Assembly: GCF_021023085.1 (NCBI RefSeq)
Contig: NZ_PGCK01000010.1
Coordinates: forward strand, 84,093-148,092
Direction of reading: 5' to 3'
Source of the DNA: Methanooceanicella nereidis
Lineage (GTDB): Archaea; Halobacteriota; Methanocellia; Methanocellales; Methanocellaceae
Length of the DNA: 64,000 nt
Both the position numbers and the translations under genes were made by a program. The notes below the pieces were generated by a model. That model saw nothing but the letters and a program-made list of their open reading frames with translations. It did not search any database and had not been told where the DNA came from. Within the stretch, counting starts at the first letter, position 1. Each line of letters begins with the position of its first letter. Shown here one piece after another: positions 1-8,552 of this stretch.

Positions 1-360
1 TGCGTTCTGGACTATTTCAAGGTCCCTTGGGCTGATACTCCAGGTTATATGCGGCTTCCTGCCAAGCAATACGGTTTCCATGACGGTGGAAAAGAACAGG
101 TAATGGAAATTTTGGGGCACATAGCCTATTAGCCTGGCAACCTCTTTGAGGCTGATCTTTGAGATGTCCCTGTCGTCCAGGTATATCTTCCCTTTTGAGG
201 GCTTATGTATCTGCGCCATACACTTGATCATGGTGCTCTTTCCGGAGCCGTTCGGGCCGACGAGACTGACTATCTCTCCGGAACTGACATCAAAGGATAT
301 GTCCTCGAGTGCCTTATGTTTACCATAGTAAACGCTGACGTTATCCGCTATGATCTTCAA
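1..360 (-). CDS. ABC transporter ATP-binding protein, FecE/BtuD type (cut by window edge)
   Basis: This is the ATPase subunit of an iron-siderophore or corrinoid importer, acting on the cytoplasmic face with the permease encoded just upstream. Only the N-terminal 120 residues are present because the gene runs off the left edge. The Walker A motif GPNGSGKST is near residue 33, and the Q-loop region reads YVPQN. The start is taken as TTG at 360. The frame is shared with the permease, whose TAG stop is at 379-381; TTG is the first usable start after it, and AGGGGGG lies about 9 bases upstream. It is certainly an ABC ATPase; the substrate is inferred from neighbours. Confidence 0.9.
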   Translation of the reverse strand, partial: MKIIADNVSVYYGKHKALEDISFDVSSGEIVSLVGPNGSGKSTMIKCMAQIHKPSKGKIYLDDRDISKISLKEVARLIGYVPQNFHYLFFSTVMETVLLGRKPHITWSISPRDLEIVQNA

Positions 361-378
361 CCGCGCTGCCCCCCTGAC

Positions 379-1491
379 CTAATATATATGACTCTCCCTC
401 CCTCTGAGAAGAAGATAAAGGAAAAACACTCCGCCGAGTATGTACATGATTATGCCGACAGGTATCTCTATGGGGCTCATAATGGTCCTGGCGAAAGTGT
501 CCGATATTAACAGTATAAGTCCGCCCATGAGTGCTGCACATGGTACGAGGAACCTGTGGTCGTTGCCGATCAGCATACGGCATATATGCGGAGCCATCAG
601 CCCTATGAAGCCTATGACGCCAGTGAACGCGAGACAGCTTGATGCCGCCATAGTGGCGATCATCAGGCAGAACAGCCTCGTGCCCTCCACGTTTATTCCC
701 AGGTTTTTCGCTATCTCGTCGCCTGCGGACAGGGCGTTAAGCCTCCACGCCATCAGCCATAGCAGGATCACGCATATGGTCGTAATGATCGAGACTATGA
801 TAACTGCGTTCCAGTTAGCGCCCCACATGCCGCCCATGAGCCAGACGACCAGCTCTTTAAGCTTTTCGTTATTAGAAGAATATTTTAATATCAGCACTCC
901 GGCCTGGAAAATATAGCCGATCACGACGCCCGCGAGTATAAGCGTTGCCTGGCTTGTGCCTTTGACACGGGCTATGGCATATATGATCAGCATGCTGAAG
1001 CATCCGAAAAGGAATGCGTTGAATATTATGTCATAGTTCCCCATACCGGCCATGAACAATCCCAGTATCCCCGTGCCCATCACTATGGTCATTGCCGCCC
1101 CGAACGATGCCGCTGAAGCAAGGCCAAGCGTAAAAGGGCTTACAAGCGGGTTCCTAAGGGTACCCTGCATTACCGCTCCCGCGACTGCGAGAGATACGCC
1201 GGTAAATATCGCGAGCAATATTCTCGGCAGCCTCATGTTGAGAACTATTATGGATGCGAACTCATTATCAGGCCCTGCAAAGAGATCAGGAAAGATGCTA
1301 TGGGCTATGGAAAGGAACACATCTTCAATGCTGATGTTGGCCGTCCCTGCCGATATGGCATACAGCGATGTGAATACCAGGACCGCCAGGATCACGATCA
1401 AAAGAACCACCCTTTTTAGATGACTCTCCTTATACAGGTCGACTACGTGCTGTACTTGTAGATTCTTTTTTCCGGGTAAATTCATGAGCAC
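379..1491 (-). CDS. FecCD/BtuC-family ABC transporter permease
   Basis: This is the membrane subunit that moves iron-siderophore, heme or vitamin B12 across the cytoplasmic membrane. The 370 residues match the family's usual length of about 330-360 plus a short charged N-terminal tail. There are about ten hydrophobic segments. Typical FecCD sequences are visible, such as LRLPRILLA near residue 107, GAVMQGTLRNPL near residue 127, and PHICRMLIGNDHR in the C-terminal half. It follows the binding-protein gene by 121 bases, a gap that contains a stem-loop, and is followed 18 bases later by the ATPase gene. Cobalamin is a reasonable substrate guess because cbiP lies divergently next door; iron is equally possible. 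Confidence 0.93.
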   Translation of the reverse strand: MLMNLPGKKNLQVQHVVDLYKESHLKRVVLLIVILAVLVFTSLYAISAGTANISIEDVFLSIAHSIFPDLFAGPDNEFASIIVLNMRLPRILLAIFTGVSLAVAGAVMQGTLRNPLVSPFTLGLASAASFGAAMTIVMGTGILGLFMAGMGNYDIIFNAFLFGCFSMLIIYAIARVKGTSQATLILAGVVIGYIFQAGVLILKYSSNNEKLKELVVWLMGGMWGANWNAVIIVSIITTICVILLWLMAWRLNALSAGDEIAKNLGINVEGTRLFCLMIATMAASSCLAFTGVIGFIGLMAPHICRMLIGNDHRFLVPCAALMGGLILLISDTFARTIMSPIEIPVGIIMYILGGVFFLYLLLRGRESHIY

Positions 1492-1585
1492 ACCCTGGCC
1501 ACTATTGACGGAAAACCATCAGTTTTCGCATCCGGCTTGAAGTTGTTACCCTTATTCCTTTATAAAGTTATGGAAATAAGAAAAA

Positions 1586-1607
1586 GATGAGCTTAAACAA
1601 GCTCATC
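1586..1607 (-). terminator. Intercistronic stem-loop with T-rich tail after the binding-protein gene
   Basis: A perfect 9-bp stem (GATGAGCTT/AAGCTCATC) with a 4-base loop lies 5 bases downstream of the binding-protein stop codon. On the minus strand it is followed directly by TTTTTCTTATTT. This has the form of an intrinsic terminator or 3'-end stabiliser. Since permease and ATPase genes follow in the same direction, it probably acts as a partial terminator. Confidence 0.7.
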
Positions 1608-1612
1608 CGATT

Positions 1613-2665
1613 TTACGGGTTCGGGTATATGAAAGCTCCCTTGTTCGCTCCGTCGACATACTTTTGGGCGTATTCGTCCAGAACCTTTACCGGGTCAACA
1701 TCCGCGAAAAGGTCCGGGTGTATTATCTTTGCCGTATAAAGCAATCCTACAACGCCCTTCGGTCCGAACATTATTGCCTGTGATCCGACGTATACCCTGT
1801 CATTCTTGACCGCGTCGACCTTCGGCATGCCTTCCCTGCCCATAAGGTCATTCCTTATGAGGGTCATGTTTTCAATCGATGCTGTTGTGGTGGATGCGGT
1901 CTTTATGATAACGTCCGGGTTTTTATCCAGGACCCATTCGGCGCTCACTTTCGGGTATGACCCTGATTCTCCGCCTGCGATGTTAATGCCGCCGGCCATT
2001 ATTACCAGCGTGTCCCCGCCCGAGCCGTTACCCGCGGTACTGTAAGCGGCGTTCTGTTCCCAGTAAACATCTGGCTTTTCGGCCTCCGTAATGTTGGCTG
2101 TCCTGACCCTGACAAGTTCCATGTTATCGTCAAGGAATTTTGCGAACTCATTCGCCTTTTCCTCTTTACCGGTCAGCACTCCCATCGACTTGATGTCGGA
2201 GGTCAGCGTATACATCTTATAGCAGTCGCTTGCGACTATCGTGATATTAGCGGCCTCGAACTGGTCGATGTTCTTTGGCTGCCAGCTCGAATAGACTATA
2301 ACGACATCTGGCTGTAACTGGACGATCTTTTCCATGTTAGGGTTCTGCCAGTCGCCGATATCCTCGACATCCGCAAGTAATCCGGACAATAAGGGGTTAT
2401 TTTTGACTGTGTTTGAAACTCCGATGATGGTGTCTTTTGCACCTATCGCGATCAATACCTCGGCAGCATCGGAGTTCGTTACAATGATCCTCCTGGCCGG
2501 TTCCGAAAGGTTGATCATGTTACCTTTCGAGTCGATGACCGTTATGCCCTGGCCATCTTTGCCTTCGTCCGGACCTGTGGTCGGTGTCGGCTGGGTGCAG
2601 CCGGAGACACAGGATACGAGCACGATGAGACAAATTACGAAACCTATGATAGTTCTTTTAGTAAT
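1613..2665 (-). CDS. Periplasmic-type substrate-binding lipoprotein of FecCD/BtuF transporter
   Basis: This extracellular receptor delivers the ligand (corrinoid, heme or ferric chelate) to the permease encoded downstream. The mature part has the two-lobed helical-backbone fold signature of the family, with RRIIVTNSDAAEVLIAIGA near the N-terminus and WQNPNMEKIVQLQPDVVI in the middle. The first ATG/GTG/TTG codon in frame (GTG, 2623) would leave a truncated signal peptide. An ATT at 2665, with GGAGGT 7-8 bases upstream, gives a complete lipoprotein signal: basic TKR, a hydrophobic stretch and a VSGC lipobox. I therefore propose the ATT start; GTG at 2623 is the fallback. The C-terminus is intact. 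Confidence 0.88.
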   Translation of the reverse strand: MTKRTIIGFVICLIVLVSCVSGCTQPTPTTGPDEGKDGQGITVIDSKGNMINLSEPARRIIVTNSDAAEVLIAIGAKDTIIGVSNTVKNNPLLSGLLADVEDIGDWQNPNMEKIVQLQPDVVIVYSSWQPKNIDQFEAANITIVASDCYKMYTLTSDIKSMGVLTGKEEKANEFAKFLDDNMELVRVRTANITEAEKPDVYWEQNAAYSTAGNGSGGDTLVIMAGGINIAGGESGSYPKVSAEWVLDKNPDVIIKTASTTTASIENMTLIRNDLMGREGMPKVDAVKNDRVYVGSQAIMFGPKGVVGLLYTAKIIHPDLFADVDPVKVLDEYAQKYVDGANKGAFIYPNP

Positions 2666-2986
2666 GGTAAATACCTCCCATATGGGCCTCTATCGATTAC
2701 CCTAGAAATGTTTGTATAAAATAAATGGTATTAATACTTTTTGAAATATTCATACTAAATGTGATGAAAATATAATATGTTATGTTTAAAAACGCAAAAT
2801 AAGCACTTTTATCACCGGAGAGCATATTGACCATCTTAAACGAATAAAACAGTAAATTAAGGGTATCTTCCAGATCACTTTCTGATCATATCCTGATAGG
2901 GCTTATTGACCGCAAGACTGTTATAAAGTAAGCACTTTATACTTATTCAAGTTTTATTTAATATCTTAAACTTTACCGGAATTAAC
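2666..2986. promoter_or_regulatory. Divergent regulatory region between the importer and cbiP
   Basis: These 321 AT-rich bases contain no supported gene. An A/T-rich TATA-like stretch at about 2949-2962 lies 25-35 bases before the cbiP start, suggesting a very short leader. The importer genes are transcribed the other way from this region. I looked for a cobalamin riboswitch B12-box and saw none. Confidence 0.5.
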
Positions 2987-4456
2987 ATGTCACAAAATAA
3001 CGGCACCAGATATATCACCATACTCGGGACGCAGTCACATGCAGGGAAAAGCGTACTGGTCACGGCGCTTTGCAGGATCCTGAAAAGGCGTGGATATAAC
3101 GTAGCGCCTTTCAAAGCGCAGAACATGAGCCTTAACTCCTGGATTACGAAAGACGGAAAGGAGATCGGCATAGCCCAGGCGATCCAGGCTTTTGCCGCAG
3201 GTGTCGAGCCGTCGGCAGAGATGAACCCCGTACTGTTAAAGCCTAAAGGGGACATGACTTCCCAGGTGATAGTCATGGGCGAAGCGATCGGCGATAAGAG
3301 AGTCGGACAGTATTATTCGAGCATAGACGATATGATGGCCGTTGCGAAAGGCGCTATCGAGGATCTATCGCAGAAATATGATATGATCGTCATAGAAGGT
3401 GCCGGCGGCGCCGCGGAGATAAATCTCTATGACAGGGACATCGCAAACTCCAGAATGGCCCATGCAGTAGGCTCGCCGATCATACTTGTTGGCGACATCG
3501 AGCGGGGAGGGGTTTTCGCAAGCATATACGGCACGATAGCCCTGATGCCTGAAGGGCATAAAAAGCTTGTAAAGGGCATCATCATAAATAAGTTCAGGGG
3601 AGAGGTCTCCCTTCTCAAGAGCGGCATCGAGGAGCTGGAAAAGCTTACCGGGGTGCCGGTACTGGGCGTCATTCCCTACAGGGAACTGGAGATACCCTCC
3701 GAAGACTCCGTCTCGATATCGGATAAGAAAGCATCGGGCAGCCTCGATCTTGACATCGCTATCATTAGATTCCCGTTCATTTCAAATTTTACGGATTTCG
3801 AGCCCCTTGAAAGAATAGCAAGGGTCCGCTATGTCTCAATGAACGATAAGCTGGGCTCTCCGGACATTGTGATATTGCCGGGTTCGAAGAATACGGTGAG
3901 CGATCTGAGATCCCTTGGAATGTCCCGATTATGGGATGAGATAAAAGCGATCTCCGGAAGCGGGACCCCGATATTAGGCATATGCGGCGGATACCAGATA
4001 ATGGGGCAGCGAGTGGTAGATAACGGGATAGAAGGCGATAAGGAAGAGAGCATAGAAGGACTGGGATTATTACCGTCTTCGACCGTTTTCGACAGGTATG
4101 AAAAACAGACACGCCAGACAGTAAAGATGGTGACTGCCGGTGGGCCGATATTAGGAGCCATCAACGGCTCGAACGTCAGAGGATATGAGATCCATATGGG
4201 TATGAGCACGACGCCAAGCCCGGCGTTCGACGATGACGGATGCGTGGACGATACCGGCACGATGATAGGTACGTATCTGCACGGCATCTTTGATAATAAG
4301 AACTTCAGGGACGCGCTACTATGCTATGCCTGCCGGCGTAAAGGCATACCTTACGAGTGTGCGACAAATGCAACTGATCCTTATGATGTTCTTGCCGACC
4401 ATGTGGAGTCAAGCGTTGACATGGACAGAGTGCTCGAGATAATTAACGAAGAATGA
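2987..4456 (+). CDS. cbiP: Cobyric acid synthase (adenosylcobyrinic acid a,c-diamide amidotransferase)
   Basis: CbiP/CobQ uses glutamine and ATP to amidate four side chains (b, d, e, g) of adenosylcobyrinic acid a,c-diamide in cobamide synthesis. The 489 residues match the family's usual 480-510. The N-terminal synthetase domain has the P-loop-like GTQSHAGKS near residue 14, plus KAQNMSLNS and PVLLKPKGD. The C-terminal class I glutamine-amidotransferase-like domain has the nucleophile in ILGICGGYQIMG near residue 330 and a conserved His in YLHGIFDN. Methanogens need cobamides for methyltransferases, including Mtr. The ATG start is preceded by a TATA-like element and a short leader. Confidence 0.97.
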   Translation: MSQNNGTRYITILGTQSHAGKSVLVTALCRILKRRGYNVAPFKAQNMSLNSWITKDGKEIGIAQAIQAFAAGVEPSAEMNPVLLKPKGDMTSQVIVMGEAIGDKRVGQYYSSIDDMMAVAKGAIEDLSQKYDMIVIEGAGGAAEINLYDRDIANSRMAHAVGSPIILVGDIERGGVFASIYGTIALMPEGHKKLVKGIIINKFRGEVSLLKSGIEELEKLTGVPVLGVIPYRELEIPSEDSVSISDKKASGSLDLDIAIIRFPFISNFTDFEPLERIARVRYVSMNDKLGSPDIVILPGSKNTVSDLRSLGMSRLWDEIKAISGSGTPILGICGGYQIMGQRVVDNGIEGDKEESIEGLGLLPSSTVFDRYEKQTRQTVKMVTAGGPILGAINGSNVRGYEIHMGMSTTPSPAFDDDGCVDDTGTMIGTYLHGIFDNKNFRDALLCYACRRKGIPYECATNATDPYDVLADHVESSVDMDRVLEIINEE

Positions 4457-4494
4457 TCTTTATTTTTTGCCATACTACGATTTTGGGTATTTAT

Positions 4495-4537
4495 CGTTGT
4501 TCCTTTCGGATGGCGGGTAAACACTAAAAACATCACC
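4495..4537 (+). repeat. Solo fragment matching an end of the 34.6-35.15 kb palindromic element
   Basis: The sequence around 4495-4537 contains GTTGTTCCTTTCGGATGGCG followed by AAACACTAAAA. The same words, with few differences, occur at 34611-34678 at the left end of the large inverted repeat. It lies in the 271-base gap between cbiP and the RavA gene, which otherwise holds only AT-rich promoter-like sequence. Confidence 0.5.
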
Positions 4538-4727
4538 CCCAAAAGCCGAAAAATATTCTTTTTACAGAACCGGCAATATCCGACCCCTATCAGGAGAGGG
4601 CGTGATTACGGTCGGAAATGATGCTATATAATTATACGAACATTAATATACATTTGAAAAGTACCCTGTTAGTGCGCGATACTCTAATAGAAGGGGTGGA
4701 AAAATTAAAAACGTCATAGTCGGCATA

Positions 4728-6137
4728 ATGTCCGAGTTCGAGGATCACTTCAAGGAGAGAAGCGATGAGATAAATTGTGCTTTGCTTGCCATTATCTCCG
4801 GAGAGAACCTGTTATATTTAGGGCCTCCCGGTACCGCAAAGTCGCTTCTGTCGAAGAATATTTGCGAGGTCGTTGACGGGTATTTCTTCTATTATCTGCT
4901 TACACGTTTTACGACACCCGAAGAGATATTCGGCCCCCTATCTCTTAAGGCCCTTCAGCATGACGATTTCAGGAGAAAGGTCGACGGATACCTGCCAACG
5001 GCGCATATAGCTTTCCTTGATGAGATCTTTAAATCCAATAGTTCCATACTTAACAGCCTGCTCACCATCCTTAACGAAAAAAGGTTCCATAATGGAAGAG
5101 ATGTCATTAAGATACCCCTATTATCCGTATTCGGGGCTTCTAATGAATTGCCCGATGAGGATGAGAACCTTGAGGCGCTTTATGACAGGTTCTTATTCAG
5201 GTGCTCTGTCAGCTGCGTCCGGGACGAGAATAATTTTAAAGAGCTGATATTCGGGGATGCCGATAGCTTTAAGCCGTCTTTCAAGATCCCGCTGGAAAAG
5301 ATAGACGAGATAAAAAGGGTCTCCGGGAAAGTTAAGATAGACAGGGATGTAGAAAAGATAATACTCGAGACCAGAAAGGAGTTCTTGAGGAAAAATATTC
5401 ACCTGTCCGATAGGCGATGGAAAAAGATCGTCAACGTGTTAAAGATAGCATCGGCAAGCATGGGCAATGAGGTCGTAGACAGGTCAATGGTACTTCTGTT
5501 GCAGCATATGACCTGGGATACCCCGTCACAAAAAGAGCATATTCGAAACATTCTGATAGACCAGATAATTTCCGGCGGGGAGAGCCTGGAAAAATTGAAA
5601 AAGGACGTGACAGACCTGTATTTCCTCGTCCAGAGAACTATGGATTACAAATTCCCGTTGCCGATCAGGTGCTATCAGTGCAACGAGATATTCGATACCT
5701 CAAAAAAGCTTGGTGTCCACAGAAAAATATTCTCAAACCATATGTACTACGACCCCCACAGGATAAGCCTGAACCTGAGGTACTTCAACTACCCGGACCT
5801 TGTGAAGGTACTAAAAGAGGAGTATAAGTGGAACTTTATAGATAACACGCCGGAAAGGTCAAGATCTTATGCCACAGAGCTTGTCGACCTTAAGGAAAGG
5901 TTCGAGCATGCGAGAAAAAAGGTCGAGGAAGAGTTCGAGCTGCTGAAAAAACTTTTCGCGGAAAATATCTGGATAACGGAAAATGACCGGATAGAGGTGC
6001 TTAACAGGTATGAGCATAAGATCAATCCGCTGCAGGAGATAAAGGAGACGTTCCGGATGATAGAGTCGATGCTCGAGCAGAACGAACAGATCAGCATCGT
6101 GGAAAAGATGTCCTCTTTAGAAGCGACCGCGCAATAG
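4728..6137 (+). CDS. ravA: RavA-like MoxR-family AAA+ ATPase with a C2H2 zinc-finger pattern
   Basis: MoxR/RavA ATPases work as hexameric chaperone-like machines with a VWA-domain partner, here encoded 14 bases downstream. The 469 residues include Walker A GPPGTAKS (32-39), Walker B IAFLDE (94-99), sensor-1 GASN (136-139) and an arginine-finger DRF near 153. The C-terminal part is a helical region ending in a charged coiled coil (about 385-460). Between them, residues 315-338 fit a C2H2 zinc finger: Cys315, Cys318, Phe322, Leu328, His331, His338. E. coli RavA has no such finger. ATG at 4728 is chosen; an in-frame ATT 24 bases upstream is possible but less likely. Confidence 0.9.
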   Translation: MSEFEDHFKERSDEINCALLAIISGENLLYLGPPGTAKSLLSKNICEVVDGYFFYYLLTRFTTPEEIFGPLSLKALQHDDFRRKVDGYLPTAHIAFLDEIFKSNSSILNSLLTILNEKRFHNGRDVIKIPLLSVFGASNELPDEDENLEALYDRFLFRCSVSCVRDENNFKELIFGDADSFKPSFKIPLEKIDEIKRVSGKVKIDRDVEKIILETRKEFLRKNIHLSDRRWKKIVNVLKIASASMGNEVVDRSMVLLLQHMTWDTPSQKEHIRNILIDQIISGGESLEKLKKDVTDLYFLVQRTMDYKFPLPIRCYQCNEIFDTSKKLGVHRKIFSNHMYYDPHRISLNLRYFNYPDLVKVLKEEYKWNFIDNTPERSRSYATELVDLKERFEHARKKVEEEFELLKKLFAENIWITENDRIEVLNRYEHKINPLQEIKETFRMIESMLEQNEQISIVEKMSSLEATAQ

Positions 6138-6151
6138 CTCTGGCATATTTT

Positions 6152-7687
6152 ATGATGGAGACAGGATCGTTCAAAGAGTTCTCGGAAAACGAAGAGATAA
6201 GAGAAGTCTTAGCCGTGCCTCGAAATATACCCAGGAAGATACGGGAAGAGATAGCGGAGATAATATTTCATGAGATGATCCTTGGCGATAATTATGAGAT
6301 AAGGGATCACAGGAAATTCGTAGAGAGATACGGGGCTTTTTATCTTTTGTTCAGCACTATGAAAAGCTCCGATGAATGGCCCAGGATAAAGGACATCGCG
6401 AAATCGAGCGATATAGCGGCGACCTACATTCTCAGGGACATCGTTGAAAAGATCCTGGATATACTCGACGAGACAGGCTTATACCTGGAAAGTATGAAAA
6501 AAGGGTTGCCGGAAAACATGAGCCTGCTTATGGCAGAGTTTGAAAGGATCATGGAGGATACGCGAAAGCTCTGGGACAGAAAGGTACATAAGAACGCAGC
6601 TCCCGGATACGAAGATGAATATTTTGAGCCGCCCGTTGATCAGGTACTGGCCGAGAGGATCGATCTTTTTCTTAATGAAGAGAACTCAAGAAAATTTTTG
6701 ATACATATTACCAGGCAGTTATTATTAGAACGGTTCATGCAGTCGGTGAGAAATGCGGAAGAGCATTTAAGATCGATCGAGCTGATGACTCTGCTATATC
6801 CGGGAAGAGGCTGGGATCACTCGATGATCGAGCTGCACAGGAAATATTTTAGCGAGATACATAAATATTCCAGGATCTTCGAAAGGAACGAGGATCTAAA
6901 GAAAATATTGAGGCTTCTGGGAAAGATAGAGATGGAACATGGTTTCCGGATGTCGGGCATTTCCAGCCATTCAAGATCCGAAGTCTACTCCATTTCAATG
7001 TCAAAGAACCTTGAATATTTACTTCCGGCCGAACTTATCAAGCTACAGGATAATACTCTAAGGACCTTGTTTTTCGCTAACATGCTGGAGGGGAGACTGC
7101 TCACTTATCAGCTCAGAGGTAAAGACCAGTCACGTAAAAGCCGTTCTAAAAAAAGAAAAGGACCTGTTATCACGCTTGTCGATACATCAGGATCGATGCA
7201 CGGCGCTCCAGAAATAGTAGCAAAATCGGTCATACTGGCCATAGTCAAGAACATGTTAAAAGAAAAAAGGGATGTGAAGGTCTTTTTATTCTCTTCGGTT
7301 GACCAGACCATAGAGATAGAGATGACCGATATTAAAAAGATGGCTACGGAGTTCCTTGACTTTCTGAGCTACACGTTCGAAGGCGGGACGGATTTTAATA
7401 CTGCCCTAAAGGCCGGGCTTACCTCTCTGAGAGAGAAGAAGTTCCGAAGCGCAGACCTGTTATTTATAACGGACGGCCTATCCGATATTACAGACACTTC
7501 GCTGATCAGGGAATACAATATTTTAAAAGAGCAGTACGATACAAGGATATTTACCCTGATCACGGGCAATAACGATGCAGGAGGATTAAAAATGGTCTCA
7601 GACCATATTTTTTTACTCGACAGAGAAGATAGCTGGGACCCTGACGATAACCCTGCAAAGCTGATAAAGATAATGACGAGAGAATGA
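6152..7687 (+). CDS. viaA: ViaA-like VWA-domain protein, partner of the RavA-like ATPase
   Basis: ViaA proteins bind and stimulate RavA, and in E. coli the pair influences respiratory complexes and aminoglycoside sensitivity. The 511 residues have a long helical N-terminal region (1-335) and a C-terminal von Willebrand A domain. The metal-ion-dependent adhesion site DTSGS starts at residue 344, followed by a conserved TFEGGTDF and FITDGLSD. The length is close to the E. coli protein (about 480). It is co-transcribed with the ATPase gene (14-base gap). What the pair acts on in a methanogen is unknown. Confidence 0.9.
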   Translation: MMETGSFKEFSENEEIREVLAVPRNIPRKIREEIAEIIFHEMILGDNYEIRDHRKFVERYGAFYLLFSTMKSSDEWPRIKDIAKSSDIAATYILRDIVEKILDILDETGLYLESMKKGLPENMSLLMAEFERIMEDTRKLWDRKVHKNAAPGYEDEYFEPPVDQVLAERIDLFLNEENSRKFLIHITRQLLLERFMQSVRNAEEHLRSIELMTLLYPGRGWDHSMIELHRKYFSEIHKYSRIFERNEDLKKILRLLGKIEMEHGFRMSGISSHSRSEVYSISMSKNLEYLLPAELIKLQDNTLRTLFFANMLEGRLLTYQLRGKDQSRKSRSKKRKGPVITLVDTSGSMHGAPEIVAKSVILAIVKNMLKEKRDVKVFLFSSVDQTIEIEMTDIKKMATEFLDFLSYTFEGGTDFNTALKAGLTSLREKKFRSADLLFITDGLSDITDTSLIREYNILKEQYDTRIFTLITGNNDAGGLKMVSDHIFLLDREDSWDPDDNPAKLIKIMTRE

Positions 7688-7833
7688 ATTTTTTTTAAAA
7701 ACGATTAATTCGATTATAATAGATATCTTAAACCATAATAAATATAAACTATAAACAAATAACTTATTGTTTAATAAAAATTATTTACTATGGTAAAACT
7801 AAATTTATTTTGGTTTTCAGGGGATTATGCGGC

Positions 7834-8469
7834 ATGGTAGGAGGGACAAATAATACGGTAAGCGACAAGGACGTATTTTCAGGGTATTACGCTGACAATG
7901 ACACAATTTTAGAAAATAAAAATGAAAAAATTGAAACATCGATCAACAGGACATATTACCTGCTTTCGCTATCGTCGTATTCATTTTGCCTGTATGGCGA
8001 CATCCTGGACTATAGTTTTAATGACCTTAAAAGCCCCTACATTCTTGCAAAAAACATAGAAAATAACGAGATTAAAAAGAATGTTTATATTATCAACACT
8101 TTTGATAGTATCACATCAAACAAAGATGCCATAGATAGTAAAGATCCCGGAGAGAACCACGATCTCAAACTATTCGATGGTCTTGACTTCGTCATAATGA
8201 ATAGAGGAAATGGCAATGATGCTCTGCTATCAGTGAAAAATAAGATATTTTCATTCGCACACGTCAGCCTGAACGAATATGAATATAATACCAGCGCACT
8301 TGAGTTCATATATGAAAGGATGGTATGCGGAGGGATCATTCTTATAGATGATACAGGTGAAAATATCAAGGGCAATACCATTAATAATGTAGCTGAAGAT
8401 TTTATGTGGGATAAGGAAGAGCCATATATCTCATTATCCACCGGGCAATGTTTTATCATAAAAAGCTAA
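7834..8469 (+). CDS. TylF/macrocin-O-methyltransferase-like protein, divergent
   Basis: The C-terminal third (HVSLNEYEYNTSALEFIYER then GGIILIDDTGE) resembles the TylF-type class I SAM-methyltransferase block in which an H-x-D-x-Y segment precedes GG-IIIDDYG. The N-terminal 100 residues are rich in Asn, Ser and Asp, and no clear glycine-rich SAM loop is visible. It may therefore be a degenerate or non-catalytic member. ATG at 7834 is preferred to the upstream in-frame TTG at 7810, because CAGGGGA lies about 9 bases before the ATG. It stands alone between the RavA-ViaA pair and a hydrolase gene and is more AT-rich than its neighbours, which could point to transfer. Confidence 0.6.
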   Translation: MVGGTNNTVSDKDVFSGYYADNDTILENKNEKIETSINRTYYLLSLSSYSFCLYGDILDYSFNDLKSPYILAKNIENNEIKKNVYIINTFDSITSNKDAIDSKDPGENHDLKLFDGLDFVIMNRGNGNDALLSVKNKIFSFAHVSLNEYEYNTSALEFIYERMVCGGIILIDDTGENIKGNTINNVAEDFMWDKEEPYISLSTGQCFIIKS

Positions 8470-8552
8470 ATGATCCGTCATAAAACCGTGGGGCATAAAA
8501 AAGATAATTAAAGGCTAACTTTTTTCTATTTTCACGACATAATAGCCTTACC

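Noticed and set aside
7810..7833. Upstream TTG start for the TylF-like gene
   Set aside because: No Shine-Dalgarno match precedes it, while CAGGGGA lies at good spacing before the ATG at 7834.
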